From assembly GCA_048594975.1 (NCBI GenBank), contig JBMDXQ010000149.1, positions 1 to 64,000 of the forward strand: a stretch of 64,000 nucleotides of DNA, read 5' to 3'. Position 1 is the stretch's first letter. Every line of letters starts with the position of its first letter. Position numbers and translations under genes: made by a program. This stretch comes from JBMDXB01 sp048594975 (GTDB taxonomy: Bacteria; Acidobacteriota; Vicinamibacteria; Vicinamibacterales; 2-12-FULL-66-21). A model generated the notes under the pieces. That model made no database searches. It was not told where the DNA came from and saw nothing but the letters and a program-made list of their open reading frames with translations. This document shows, one piece after another, positions 28,497 through 37,600 of the stretch.

Positions 28497-29516
28497 CTAA
28501 CGCGTGCGAAGTAGCTCGGGCCATCTCGCGGCGATCCGCTTCATCACCGCGTGGCGTTTGGTGAGGCGCTCGCGCGTGACGATGGCGTGAAAGGCGGCGG
28601 CGAGGTGCTGGCGCCACGGCGAATCCGGCGCGGCGCGCGCGTGCGCCTCGGCCAGCGGCGCCAGGCACGACGCGTCGCCGACCACGTGTAGCGCCGCGAG
28701 GAAGGACGCGGGCAGCGGCTCGGCCGCTTGTTCGACTGTTTCCCTGAGATCGTACACGGCGAGGCGGCTGCCGCGCAGCGCCAGTGCCTGGTGGAGCGCG
28801 CCGCGCAGCGCCTGCCAGGCCGCGCGCGTTGCGCCCGCGCGCGTAGCCTGCTCGCGCGCTCGTACGAAGTCAATCAGCTTCTGCAGCGAGCTGAGCGCGG
28901 CGGCGGCGGCCCTGGGCTGCAGAATCTCGCGCAGCACCGCCGGGTCGTCCGGCAGGTTCCCTTCCAGGGCGTCAGCCCACACCGCGTCGGCGTCCGCCCG
29001 GCGCCGCACCGCCGCTCCCGCCGCGCGCAGCGCTGCGCCCGCCCGAACGCCCGCGTCGGGATCCGTCTGCAGGGCGCCGGCCACGCGCTCGCGTACCGCC
29101 GCCGGCAGGACCTGCAACGCGTCGAAGGCCGCGAGCCGGAGGCGCCGCTCTGCCGACGTGTCGAGTGCCGCCGCAACGAGCGCGTCGAGCGCGTCGGCGG
29201 CGGTCGCCGCGTGCGTCGAGTCGAGCAGCCCGCGCAGCGCGGCGACCGCGGCAAGTGCCTCGTCGCCGCCGGCAGCCATGGACCGGCGCGCGACGGCCGC
29301 GGTCCTCGGATCGCCGGTCGACTCGAGCGCACGCAGGATGGCAATGCGCGTGTCGCGATCCCCGGCCGCGCCGTAGGCGGCGATCAGCCCGTCGACCGCC
29401 CGCGCGCCAATGATCGCGAGCCGCGCGATCGCCGCCTCGCGGCGCACGTCGTCTCCGCTCCCCAGCGCATCCACGAGCCGGCGGATCTCGCCCGCCGACG
29501 ACGCCTTTATGACCAT
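28497..29516 (-). CDS. HEAT-repeat-like protein
   Basis: This 339-residue, Ala/Arg-rich all-helical protein has no signal peptide. About five HEAT-like helix pairs are visible in the first two thirds, for example DDVRREAAIARLAIIGARAVDGLIAAYG and DTRIAILRALESTGDPRTAAVARRSMA. The spacing of about 30-37 residues and the buried Ala/Leu pattern fit HEAT or PBS-lyase repeats. Such proteins usually act as binding scaffolds; no catalytic motif is seen. It is cytoplasmic and has no clear operon partner: the gene downstream (proS) is convergent, and the OmpA-family gene upstream ends 111 bases away. Confidence 0.7.
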   Translation of the reverse strand: MVIKASSAGEIRRLVDALGSGDDVRREAAIARLAIIGARAVDGLIAAYGAAGDRDTRIAILRALESTGDPRTAAVARRSMAAGGDEALAAVAALRGLLDSTHAATAADALDALVAAALDTSAERRLRLAAFDALQVLPAAVRERVAGALQTDPDAGVRAGAALRAAGAAVRRRADADAVWADALEGNLPDDPAVLREILQPRAAAAALSSLQKLIDFVRAREQATRAGATRAAWQALRGALHQALALRGSRLAVYDLRETVEQAAEPLPASFLAALHVVGDASCLAPLAEAHARAAPDSPWRQHLAAAFHAIVTRERLTKRHAVMKRIAARWPELLRTR

Positions 29517-29627
29517 GAACTGCGATCGAGCATTGGCAGGTGGTAAGCAGTGCGCACCCGAGCACGCGCCACACCCTTATCACTTGCGACTTTCCCTTTA
29601 CCACTGACCACTATCACGCCTTGCCCC

Positions 29628-31298
29628 TTACTCCTTCATCACTCGCACCATCAGTGCAGCCCGCCGATTGAGCCGGCGTGTTTCCTCGCGCGCGTTGTCA
29701 TGCTTCGGCCGCTCCTCGCCGTAGCTCACCACGGTCATCCGATCGCCGCCAATCCCGCGGCTCGCGAGGTACTCGCGCACCGCCTGCGCTCGGCGATCGC
29801 CGAGCGCCAGGTTGTACTCCGACGTGCCGATGTTGCAGGTGTGGCCCTCGATCTCGATCCGGACGGCCGCGTTCTCCTGCAGCGCGCGGACGACCTCGTC
29901 GAGCGCCCGCGTGGCCTCCGGCCGCAGGGAATAGCGATCGAAGTCGAAGTGCACGTCCTCGAACGTGAACTCCCGGACCGCGGGTCGTACGACCTGGATC
30001 GTCACCGCGTCGGTCGCAGCGGCCCCGCCGGGATCCGCGACGACGACGATCACGACGGCCGGTCCTTCCTGCATCGGCGCCGTCCACTGCGATTGCCGGT
30101 CGGCGGGACTGGCGAGCGTGCCGGCCGACGCGTTCCATGTGTAGGTCAGCGGGTCGCGATCGGCATCGGCAGCATCGGCCGTCACCGTGGACGTGCCGCC
30201 GATCGCGACAGTGCAGGGCTCGCAACGCGCACGGACGGCGGGCGGCCGGTTGGCCGGCGCAGTCGGAGCCGGCCCGGGTGCGGGCGGTGCCGGCGTGTAG
30301 ACGCGGACACCGGGATGGAACCCGAGACGGAGCTGGAACCCGAGTCCGTCGCCGGTCTCGTTTTCGAAATTGCCGGCGTCGCTGCGCTCCCTGACGCCAG
30401 CGTTCCAGTTCACGCCGGCGCCCGCGAACACGCCGCGACGCGAGAACCAGGTGAGACCGAGCCCGGCGTTCACGAGGTGCTTCTGGCGGGACACGATCGG
30501 AATCGCACCGATCACCGCCGGCTGCACACCGGTGAACGTGACGTCCCTGCTGGTGGAGATCTCGCCGTGCAGCTCCGCGGTGACGCGCAGGCGCCGCCGC
30601 GGCGGCATCGCCGCGCCGAAGCCCCAGCGCACGCCGTTCGAGAGATCGAACAGCTCGGGGTCGCCGCGCACGACGACCCCGCCGAACGCGGAGAGCTCGA
30701 CGCGGTCGTTGAACTCTCTGCTGAGGATCGCGTCGAACGCGAAGTCGGCTTCCCCGGTCCCCGCCCCGTCGTCGTCGCTCGCGGTGGGCAGCTTGAAGAC
30801 CGCGCGAACGGCGAACGCGGCCGGCGCCTGCCGGTATGACGACCAGAGGTTGAACTTGGCGCCCACCCGAACGTCCCCGAACTGGTTCCCGATCCAGCCA
30901 TCACTGACGAACGGGTAGTCGTTGACGACCCCGCCGACAACACCCGTAGCTCCGAAGAGCGGCCGCAGGTCTCGGTCGATCCTGGTGACGGCGGTGACGG
31001 CGCCGAAGAGCTCCACGCGTTCGCCGATGCCGGCGGCCCACGTGATCGGCCAATGCGAGACGTCGGTGAATCCCGGCTGGAAATCGAGGTTGACGCGGTA
31101 GACGCTGAGCGACCACGTGCGCGGCGCCAGTGTCTCGGCCGTCGGCACGAACCAGATGCCGGTATCGCCCCACGGCGTCGAAGTGGCGGGGCGAGTCGCC
31201 GTCGCCCGCGGCGCGTCCGGCGCGGGCTGCGCGAGGGCGGGCACACCCGCCGCGGCGAGCGCCGCCGCCAGCCCCACCGTCCTGACGAGCGTTCTCAT
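29628..31298 (-). CDS. OmpA/Pal-family outer-membrane protein
   Basis: The 556-residue protein starts at the ATG at 31298, which gives a clear signal peptide (MRTLVRTVGLAAALAAAGVPALAQ); the longer open frame has none. Residues about 40-330 alternate polar and hydrophobic in a way that suggests a beta-barrel. An Ig/PKD-like segment (TVTADAADADRDPLTYTWNAS) lies near 365-400. The C-terminal OmpA domain is Pal-like, with HFDFDRYSLRPEATRALDE, EIEGHTCNIGTSEYNLALG and SYGEERP, and should bind peptidoglycan. It may tether the outer membrane to the wall. A strong promoter lies about 180 bases upstream. Confidence 0.85.
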   Translation of the reverse strand: MRTLVRTVGLAAALAAAGVPALAQPAPDAPRATATRPATSTPWGDTGIWFVPTAETLAPRTWSLSVYRVNLDFQPGFTDVSHWPITWAAGIGERVELFGAVTAVTRIDRDLRPLFGATGVVGGVVNDYPFVSDGWIGNQFGDVRVGAKFNLWSSYRQAPAAFAVRAVFKLPTASDDDGAGTGEADFAFDAILSREFNDRVELSAFGGVVVRGDPELFDLSNGVRWGFGAAMPPRRRLRVTAELHGEISTSRDVTFTGVQPAVIGAIPIVSRQKHLVNAGLGLTWFSRRGVFAGAGVNWNAGVRERSDAGNFENETGDGLGFQLRLGFHPGVRVYTPAPPAPGPAPTAPANRPPAVRARCEPCTVAIGGTSTVTADAADADRDPLTYTWNASAGTLASPADRQSQWTAPMQEGPAVVIVVVADPGGAAATDAVTIQVVRPAVREFTFEDVHFDFDRYSLRPEATRALDEVVRALQENAAVRIEIEGHTCNIGTSEYNLALGDRRAQAVREYLASRGIGGDRMTVVSYGEERPKHDNAREETRRLNRRAALMVRVMKE

Positions 31299-31476
31299 GC
31301 CATGCCCCCGGGCGTCCGCCGCGCCGGCGAAACCGTCGCGCCCAACGCGTGCAGGTTCAGTCAGCCTCCGGATCAGCCGTTGCCGCTCGCGTTCGAACAA
31401 CCGGGCAGGCGCGGAACCTCCGGTGCGCGGAACGCCGCACCCCTGACACACGCGTCTTGATAGAAGAACCTGGACA

Positions 31477-31505
31477 ATATATGCGCGGGTCTCGGCGGCG
31501 GTCAA
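31477..31505 (-). promoter_or_regulatory. Sigma-70 promoter of the OmpA-family gene
   Basis: Read on the minus strand, TTGACC (31505-31500) and TATATT (31482-31477) are 17 bases apart, close to consensus. The start should be near 31470, giving a leader of about 170 bases. It lies just after the tatC stop, so the gene is independent of tatAC. Confidence 0.7.
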
Positions 31506-31539
31506 CGCGCCGGCGGCGTGCTTCTGCGCGTTCGCAGCA

Positions 31540-32349
31540 CTAGGCGTCCGCGGTCTTGCGTTTCTGGAAGACGAACGCCACCAGGATGCTGAAGGCGTAC
31601 AAGGCGAGCATCGGTCCGGCCATGAGCGCCTGCGACACCACGTCGGTGCCGGGGCTCAGGACGGCGGCGACGATGAAGATGATCAGGATGGCGTACTTCG
31701 TGTGCTTGACGAGGAACCACCCGGTGATGACCCCCATGCGCGCGAGGAAGAACACGAGCGTCGGCATCTGAAAGACGACGCCGAAGGCGAGCAGCATCTT
31801 CACGTAGGTGGAGAAGAGCGGCTTGATGTCCGGCAGGAACTGCATGTAGCTGGTCTCCCAGCTGATGAAGAACTGCCAGGCCCACGGAAACGCGATGAAG
31901 TGGGAGAACGCCGCGCCCATCAGGAAGAAGATGGTCGAGAACAGGATGAACGGGATTGCGAAGCGCTTCTCGTGACGGTACAGGCCGGGCGAAATGAACA
32001 GCCAGAGCTGCCAGATGATCAGCGGCGAGGCGATCATCAGGCCGGCCAGTGCGCCGATCTTCATCATCAGCAGGAACGGGTCGAACCCGGACGTGTAGAT
32101 GATCTTCTTGTTGGGCAGGTACGCGACCAGCGGCTCCATGATGAACGACTGGATCCGCCCGACGAAAATGAACGCAATCACGCAGCCGAAGAGCAGCGAG
32201 TAGGCGCAGCCGATCAGACGCTTCCGGAGCTCGTCCAGGTGCTCCAGAAACGACATCTTGGCGCCGGCGTCGTCGAGCTCGTCACGACGCGCGTCGTCGT
32301 CATCGTAGTCGTCGGGCACGGAGGAGGCCGGAGCCTGGACGAGCGCCAT
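31540..32349 (-). CDS. tatC: Sec-independent protein translocase TatC
   Basis: TatC recognises twin-arginine signal peptides and forms the receptor core of the Tat translocase. After an unusual Asp-rich N-terminal extension (DDYDDDDARRDELDD, residues about 12-27) comes the classic MSFLEHLDELRKRLI start of the family. Six membrane helices follow, with LLMMKIGALAGLMIASPLIIWQ and PTLVFFLARMG-type segments. An internal ATG at 32256 would give a more standard length, so the extension is either real or a start-site artefact. It starts 8 bases after tatA's stop. Confidence 0.92.
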   Translation of the reverse strand: MALVQAPASSVPDDYDDDDARRDELDDAGAKMSFLEHLDELRKRLIGCAYSLLFGCVIAFIFVGRIQSFIMEPLVAYLPNKKIIYTSGFDPFLLMMKIGALAGLMIASPLIIWQLWLFISPGLYRHEKRFAIPFILFSTIFFLMGAAFSHFIAFPWAWQFFISWETSYMQFLPDIKPLFSTYVKMLLAFGVVFQMPTLVFFLARMGVITGWFLVKHTKYAILIIFIVAAVLSPGTDVVSQALMAGPMLALYAFSILVAFVFQKRKTADA

Positions 32350-32357
32350 GAACCAGG

Positions 32358-32624
32358 TCAGGCGTCTCCGCGCGGAACGCTCTGGTCCTCGTCGCTGCTG
32401 CCGGTCGGCGCGGGCTCAGGGGGGCGCTGCCTCTCGGTGCTGCGCTGTTCCTCCAGGCGGATCTCCTCGTCGAGCGTGTGCTTGAGCTCGTTCGAGGCGC
32501 GCTTGAACTCCGACAGGCTCCGGCCGAGCGAACGGCCCAGTTCCGGCAGCTTCCGGGGGCCGAAGATGATCAAGGCGATCGTCAGGATGATGATCAGCTC
32601 CGGCATCCCGATCGAACCGAACAT
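32358..32624 (-). CDS. tatA: Twin-arginine translocase subunit TatA/TatE family
   Basis: This 88-residue protein has one N-terminal membrane helix (PELIIILTIALIIFG), the FGPRKLPELGRSLGRSL hinge and amphipathic helix, and a charged soluble tail, the TatA layout. AGAAGGA precedes the ATG. It is the first gene of a tatA-tatC operon. No separate tatB is present here, so it may serve both roles as in minimal Tat systems, or another copy lies elsewhere. Confidence 0.9.
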   Translation of the reverse strand: MFGSIGMPELIIILTIALIIFGPRKLPELGRSLGRSLSEFKRASNELKHTLDEEIRLEEQRSTERQRPPEPAPTGSSDEDQSVPRGDA

Positions 32625-32688
32625 ATTGGGAAATCCTTCTATTGCTGGCAGTTACCGTAGGCGTGGCGGTGTGCGGGCGCCACACCGC

Positions 32689-32718
32689 ATTATAGGAACC
32701 CCATCGGCGGGCGGTCAA
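32689..32718 (-). promoter_or_regulatory. Sigma-70 promoter of tatAC
   Basis: On the minus strand TTGACC (32718-32713) and TATAAT (32694-32689) are 18 bases apart. This is the best housekeeping promoter in the window. The start near 32682 leaves a leader of about 58 bases before tatA. Confidence 0.75.
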
Positions 32719-32749
32719 GCACAGACGCGCCGGCGATACCCGGAAGTCA

Positions 32750-32779
32750 TTGCGAGCACGGCACTTCCTCTGCTACGAT
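32750..32779 (+). promoter_or_regulatory. Extended -10 promoter of the S41 protease gene
   Basis: TTGCGA (32750-32755) and TACGAT (32774-32779), preceded by TGC, are 18 bases apart. The -10 overlaps the first possible ATG (32778), so the message would begin close to the second ATG at 32787 and be nearly leaderless. Confidence 0.45.
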
Positions 32780-34409
32780 GACTACCATGCGCAGTTCCCG
32801 GTTCTTCCCGGCGGCGATGCTCGCCGTCGTGCTCTCCGCTCTGGCCGGCGGCTTCTTCGGCAGCAACGCCCTGGCCACGCAGGACGAGGTCACGCAGCAG
32901 TACAAAGTCTTCACCGCGGCGCTCAACGCGATCGATCGCGAGTACGTGGAGAAGGTCCCGTCCGAACGCCTCGTTTACGGGTCGATCGACGGACTGCTGC
33001 ACACCCTCGATCCGCATTCGAGCTTCCTCGAGCCGCGCGAATACCGGCAGATGCGGGAGCGCCAGGAGGGCCGCTATTACGGCCTCGGGATCCGCATCGT
33101 TGCCGTCGACGGCGACATCACCGTGGAGTCCGTCTTCGAAGGATCCCCGGCGTACCGCAAGGGGCTGCGCCGCGGCGACATCATCTCGCGCGTGGAAGGC
33201 CAGGACGCCAAGGGCTGGACGACCGAGCAGGCGGTCGCGAAGCTGAAGGGCCCGAAGGGGACGACGGTCAACATCTCGCTGAAGCGCCGCGGCTACGAGG
33301 GCCTCATCGACATGGAGATCGAGCGCGACGAGGTGAACATCACCACGGTGCGCGGCGCCTTCATGGCCGACAACGCGGGCACCGCGTACGTCAAGCTCGC
33401 CGAGTTCTCCGAGACGTCGGATCGCGAGCTCGCCGCCGCCCTCGAGCAGCTCAAGGCGAAGGGCATGCGCCGGCTGGTCCTCGATCTGCGCGACAATCCC
33501 GGCGGCCCGCTCGACCAGGCGATCCGGGTCTCGAACCGCTTCCTCCCGCGCGGCGATCTCATCGTCTATACGCGCGGCCGGATCCCGAACGCGGAGCAGG
33601 ACTACCGCGCCAGCGAGGAATCCGAGTACACCAACGTGCCGCTGGTGGTGCTCGTGAACCGGCGCAGCGCCAGTGCCTCGGAAATCGTCTCCGGCGCGCT
33701 GCAGGACCACGATCGCGCGCTGGTGGTCGGCGAGACGACTTTCGGCAAGGCGCTCGTGCAGTCGGTCTACAAGATTGCCAACGAGGCCGGGCTGGCGCTG
33801 ACCACCGGCCGCTACTACACCCCCAGCGGCCGGATGATCCAGCGACCGTGGGACGGCAGCTTCGACGAGTACCTGACGTACGATCTCCGCGAGCAGACGG
33901 CCGACAAGGCGCGCTCCAGCGCCGATCTGAAATACACCGAGGCCGGCCGGAAGGTGTACGGCGGCGGCGGCATCGAGCCGGACAAGTTCTTCGCCGGCCC
34001 GATCGAAGGATTCTCGCCGACCCGCTTCGGCCGGCTGCTGTACGCGCGCCAGACGTTCGCCAACTTCGCCGACCAGTTCAGCGCCGAGGGCGACACGCGC
34101 CTGAGCGCCGCGAACCGCAACAAGAAACCGATCGCCCGCGGCTTCGCCGTGACCGACCAGATGATGAAGGACTTCCGCGCCTCGCTCGAGGCGCAGAAGA
34201 TCAGGATTGACGAGGAGGCGTTCGCCAAGGACGAGGCGTTCATCCGCGCGATGATTCGGTACGACATCGATCTCGCGCTGTTCGGCGTCGAGGATGCGCG
34301 ACGGAACCTGGTGGCGAAGGACCCGCAGGCGCAGTTCGCCCTCAGCCAGTTCGCCGAGGCCGAGCGCCTGACCGAACTCGCGCGCAATCGCACCGCGAAA
34401 GGGAGGTAG
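32778..34409 (+). CDS. C-terminal processing peptidase, S41 family
   Basis: This periplasmic protease trims C-termini of exported proteins. The 543 residues contain a signal-anchor (FFPAAMLAVVLSALAGGFFG), the DGLLHTLDPHSSFLEP motif, a PDZ domain (about residues 100-180) and the S41 catalytic core. The Ser is in RRSASASEIVSGALQDH and the Lys in TTFGKALVQ; GRYYTPSGRMIQ follows. A C-terminal domain of about 150 residues after the core is usual in large Ctp forms. Either ATG 32778 or 32787 starts it; the promoter position favours 32787. Confidence 0.9.
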   Translation: MTTMRSSRFFPAAMLAVVLSALAGGFFGSNALATQDEVTQQYKVFTAALNAIDREYVEKVPSERLVYGSIDGLLHTLDPHSSFLEPREYRQMRERQEGRYYGLGIRIVAVDGDITVESVFEGSPAYRKGLRRGDIISRVEGQDAKGWTTEQAVAKLKGPKGTTVNISLKRRGYEGLIDMEIERDEVNITTVRGAFMADNAGTAYVKLAEFSETSDRELAAALEQLKAKGMRRLVLDLRDNPGGPLDQAIRVSNRFLPRGDLIVYTRGRIPNAEQDYRASEESEYTNVPLVVLVNRRSASASEIVSGALQDHDRALVVGETTFGKALVQSVYKIANEAGLALTTGRYYTPSGRMIQRPWDGSFDEYLTYDLREQTADKARSSADLKYTEAGRKVYGGGGIEPDKFFAGPIEGFSPTRFGRLLYARQTFANFADQFSAEGDTRLSAANRNKKPIARGFAVTDQMMKDFRASLEAQKIRIDEEAFAKDEAFIRAMIRYDIDLALFGVEDARRNLVAKDPQAQFALSQFAEAERLTELARNRTAKGR

Positions 34410-34416
34410 GGCATTA

Positions 34417-34440
34417 GCCCCCACATTTTGGGGGCGACTT
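34417..34440 (+). terminator. Terminator-like hairpin after the S41 protease gene
   Basis: GCCCCCA (34417-34423) pairs perfectly with TGGGGGC (34429-34435) around a five-base loop, followed by GACTTTGATCTT. The T-run is interrupted. It lies seven bases after the stop codon. Its right arm could instead pair with GCCCC at 34448-34452. Confidence 0.5.
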
Positions 34441-34445
34441 TGATC

Positions 34446-34475
34446 TTGCCCCTATGTATGGGGCCTTGTTAGACT
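34446..34475 (+). promoter_or_regulatory. Extended -10 promoter upstream of a candidate small RNA / smc
   Basis: TTGCCC (34446-34451) and TAGACT (34470-34475) are 18 bases apart, with TG-T before the -10 (extended -10). The spacer holds the inverted repeat GCCCC-TATGTAT-GGGGC, partly over the -35, which could be an operator. The predicted start is near 34482. Confidence 0.5.
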
Positions 34476-34478
34476 GAC

Positions 34479-34646
34479 GGCCGTCGAAAGCGTCCAGGGG
34501 CCATCCTGCGTGTCGCAGGGTGTGGACGCCGTCCAACGGCCTTTGTCACGTCACCGACGTTTCCAGAGACAAGAGCGCCAGTCGAAGCGATCCCAGCCGC
34601 TTCCCGGCCGTGGTCTGAGCCGCGGTCCGGCAGCGGCTGTTGTTTT
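34479..34646 (+). ncRNA. Candidate structured small RNA or leader upstream of smc
   Basis: A three-part coaxial hairpin occupies 34479-34541: GGCCGT pairs with ACGGCC, GCGTCCA with TGGACGC, and CATCCTGCG with CGCAGGGTG around a TGT loop. A GGGGC bulge and a CGAAA/CGTCCA internal loop separate the helices. Downstream, CAGCCGCT (34594-34601) pairs with AGCGGCTG (34632-34639), enclosing CCGTGG/CCGCGG, and TTGTTTTG follows: a terminator shape 35 bases before the smc ATG. With the promoter at 34446 this could be a small RNA of about 165 bases, or an attenuating leader. It lacks the SRP-RNA, RNase P and tmRNA signatures. Expression is untested. Confidence 0.45.
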
Positions 34647-34680
34647 GTCGGGGGACTCTCCCAAAAGGACCTGATTCGCC

Positions 34681-37600
34681 ATGCGGCTTCATCAACTGGA
34701 AATAGCCGGCTTCAAGAGCTTCCCGGATCGCGCACAACTCACCTTCGACCACGGCGTGACCGCCATCGTCGGGCCCAACGGGTGCGGGAAGAGCAACGTC
34801 GTGGACGCGCTCACCTGGGTGCTCGGCGAGCAGAGCGCGAAGAGCCTCCGCGGCGATCGGATGGAGGACGTCATCTTCGGCGGCAGCGACGCGCGCAAGC
34901 CGACGGCGGCTGCCGAGGTGCGCCTGCGCCTGGCCGGCGTGAGCGCGCGGGTGCCGGGCCGTCCGGGCGAACGCGGAGACGGAAATGGGAATGGACACCG
35001 GCACGGGTCCGGCCACGGAAACGGCCACGGTGACGCCGGCGGCAACGGTCACGGCCAAACCCGCGCCGCCTCTGCCGCCGCCGATGTCGCCATCGTCCTC
35101 GACGATGAGCCACCGCTCATCGTCCGCGACGTGGAGCTGATGCGCCGCCTCTATCGCTCCGGCGAGAGCGAATACCTCATCGATGGCGAAGTGTGCCGGC
35201 TGCGCGATGTACAGGATCTGCTGATGGACGCCGGCCTGGGCGTCAAGGCATACGGGGTGATCGAACAGGGGAAGATCGGCCAGATCCTCAGCGCGCGTCC
35301 GACCGATCGGCGGCAGCTGATCGAAGAGGCGGCCGGGGTGACGAAGTTCAAGACCCGCCGCCGCGCCGCCGAGCTCAAGCTCGAGGCAGCGCAGCAGAAC
35401 CTCACACGCGTCGACGACATCGTTTTCGAGGTCGAGAAACAGCGTGGCGCCCTGAAGCGGCAGGCAGCCAGGGCGCGCCGTTACCGGCGTCTGCGCGAGG
35501 CGTTGCGGCGCTGGGAGAAAGTGCAGGTCGCGCAGCGCTACCGCGTGCTCGGCCATGAGATCGAGGCGGCCCGCACGCGGCTCGCCGCTGCGCGGGAGCG
35601 CGAAGCGGCCGCCGCTGGGCGACTGGCGGAACTCGAATCCACGCTCGAGCGGTTGCGCCTGGAGCTCTCCGAGGCGGACGGCCGGACGACGGCGGCCCGC
35701 GAGGCGGCGCACGCGTGCGAGCTGGAGATGGGCCGGCTGCAGCAGCAGATCGCCTTCGACCGGCAGCAGGTCGAGACGCTCGGCACCGCCGCCGCCGACG
35801 TCGAAGCGGAACTGCGCGCGCTCGAGGCGCGCCGCGAGCCAGCTCGCCTGGAGTGCGAATCGCGGCGGACCGCAGCCGGCCGCGCCGCGTCGGAGCGCGA
35901 CCAGGCGGCCGAGGCGCTTCGGCTTGAGGAGGCGGAGCACGCGGCGCGGCAGCGCAACATCGAGGGGCTCGAAGGCGACGTGGAAGCGGCACGGAGTGAG
36001 CTCTACGCCGCCAGCAACGCCGCGACGGCGCTGCGCCACGCGCTGGAGCACGCGGCGGCCGCCCGCGCCCGCCTCGGCGAGCAGATTGCGAAGCTGGACG
36101 TGGAGAGCGCCGATCTGCGTGTCGAGGCGGAGCGTGCCGCGCACGGGCGGCAGGCGACGCTCGACGCGCTCGACCGCGCGCGCACCGCGATGGACGGCAT
36201 GCGCGTCGAGCGCGCCGCGCGCGAGTCTGAGCTGGTGGGCGCCCGCAGCGAACGCGACGCGCGGGCGCAAAAATGCCGCGCGCGCGAACACGAGCTGGCC
36301 GCGCTGCAGGCGCGGCTGCAGTCGCTCGAGGAGCTGGATGCCGCCCGGGCCGAGTACGGCGACGGCGCGCGTCTGGTGCTCGCGGAATCGGGCCCGGATG
36401 TCGCACAGATGGGATCCGTGGCCGACTCGCTCGAGGTGCCAGGCGGCTACGAGCGCGCGGTCGAGGCCTGCCTCGGTGACTTCCTGCAGCACGTGGTCGT
36501 GCCGACGCGCGATCACGCGGTGGCCGGGCTGCAGTTCGCACGTTCGCGCGACGCCGGCCGGGTCGGTTTCGTGATCGCCGGAGACGCCTGCGAACAGCCC
36601 GGCGGCTCCGTCGCGCCGGCACCCGGCATCCGCCGGGTGAGCGACGTGGTGGCGATTGGCGGCCCGGCGGCGGCCACGATCCGGGCGTTCGCGTCGCGGG
36701 CGTGGGTGGCCGAGACGCGGGAGGCCGCGACTGCGGCGGCGTCGGCGACGAACGAACCGGTCGTCACGCTGGAGGGCGACGTCTTGCGCGGGCCGCTCGT
36801 CCTCGAAGGCGGCACGCGCGCCGGGGCCAGGGGGATCCTGGCCACCAAGCGCGGGATCAAGGAGCTGCGCCAGCGCGTCGACGTGGAACGCGTCGCGCTC
36901 GAGCGGCTGCGCGAGGAGGTCGGCGCCCTCGACGTGGCGATCGCGGCGGCCGACTCCGCCGTCGTAACGCTCGGCGGCGAACTGCACCGCCAGGAAAAGG
37001 ACATCATCGGCTTCGAGCTGCAGGTGCGGGCCGGCGACGAGACGGCGGAGCGCATCGCCCGCAAGCAGGACCAGATCGCAGTCGAGCGGCGCTCGGCCGA
37101 GGAAGAGCAGCGTTCGCAGGAGGCCCGGCAGGACGAGGCGCGCCAGTCGATCCAACGGATCGAGGCGGAGCAGCGCGCTGCCGACGACGTGCTGACCGCC
37201 GCGCAGCGCCGGTTGCTGGACGCGCGGGAGGCGGTACAGGCGCAGGGCGCCAGGACGGCCGAGGCCAAGGCCGCGCACGCCGCGCTCGTCGAGCGGGCGA
37301 ATGGGTTCGCCACCGAAGTGCAGCGCCTGGAGGAATCGGCGCGCGAGCTGGAAGCGCGCATGGCCTCGCGGCAGGAGGAGTTGCGCCGCACCGTCAACCG
37401 CCGGCGCGACCTGGAGGAGGCGATCGTCGCAGCCGAGGCAAGGCTCGACGAGGGACTGCGCGCGTTCGACGAGCTGCGCGAGTGCGTCCGGGCGGCCGAT
37501 GAGCACTCGCAGTCGCTCCGCAGCACGTTCGAGGTGCAGGAGAGCGCCATCCGCGACGCGCGCCGCGCGCTCGAGTCGGTGCGCGCCGAGGCCGCGCAGC

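Noticed and set aside
34479..34646. Known housekeeping RNA such as SRP RNA, 6S RNA, tmRNA or RNase P.
   Set aside because: The GGAAG-type SRP tetraloop motif, the paired 5'/3' ends of 6S RNA and the conserved RNase P and tmRNA segments are absent.
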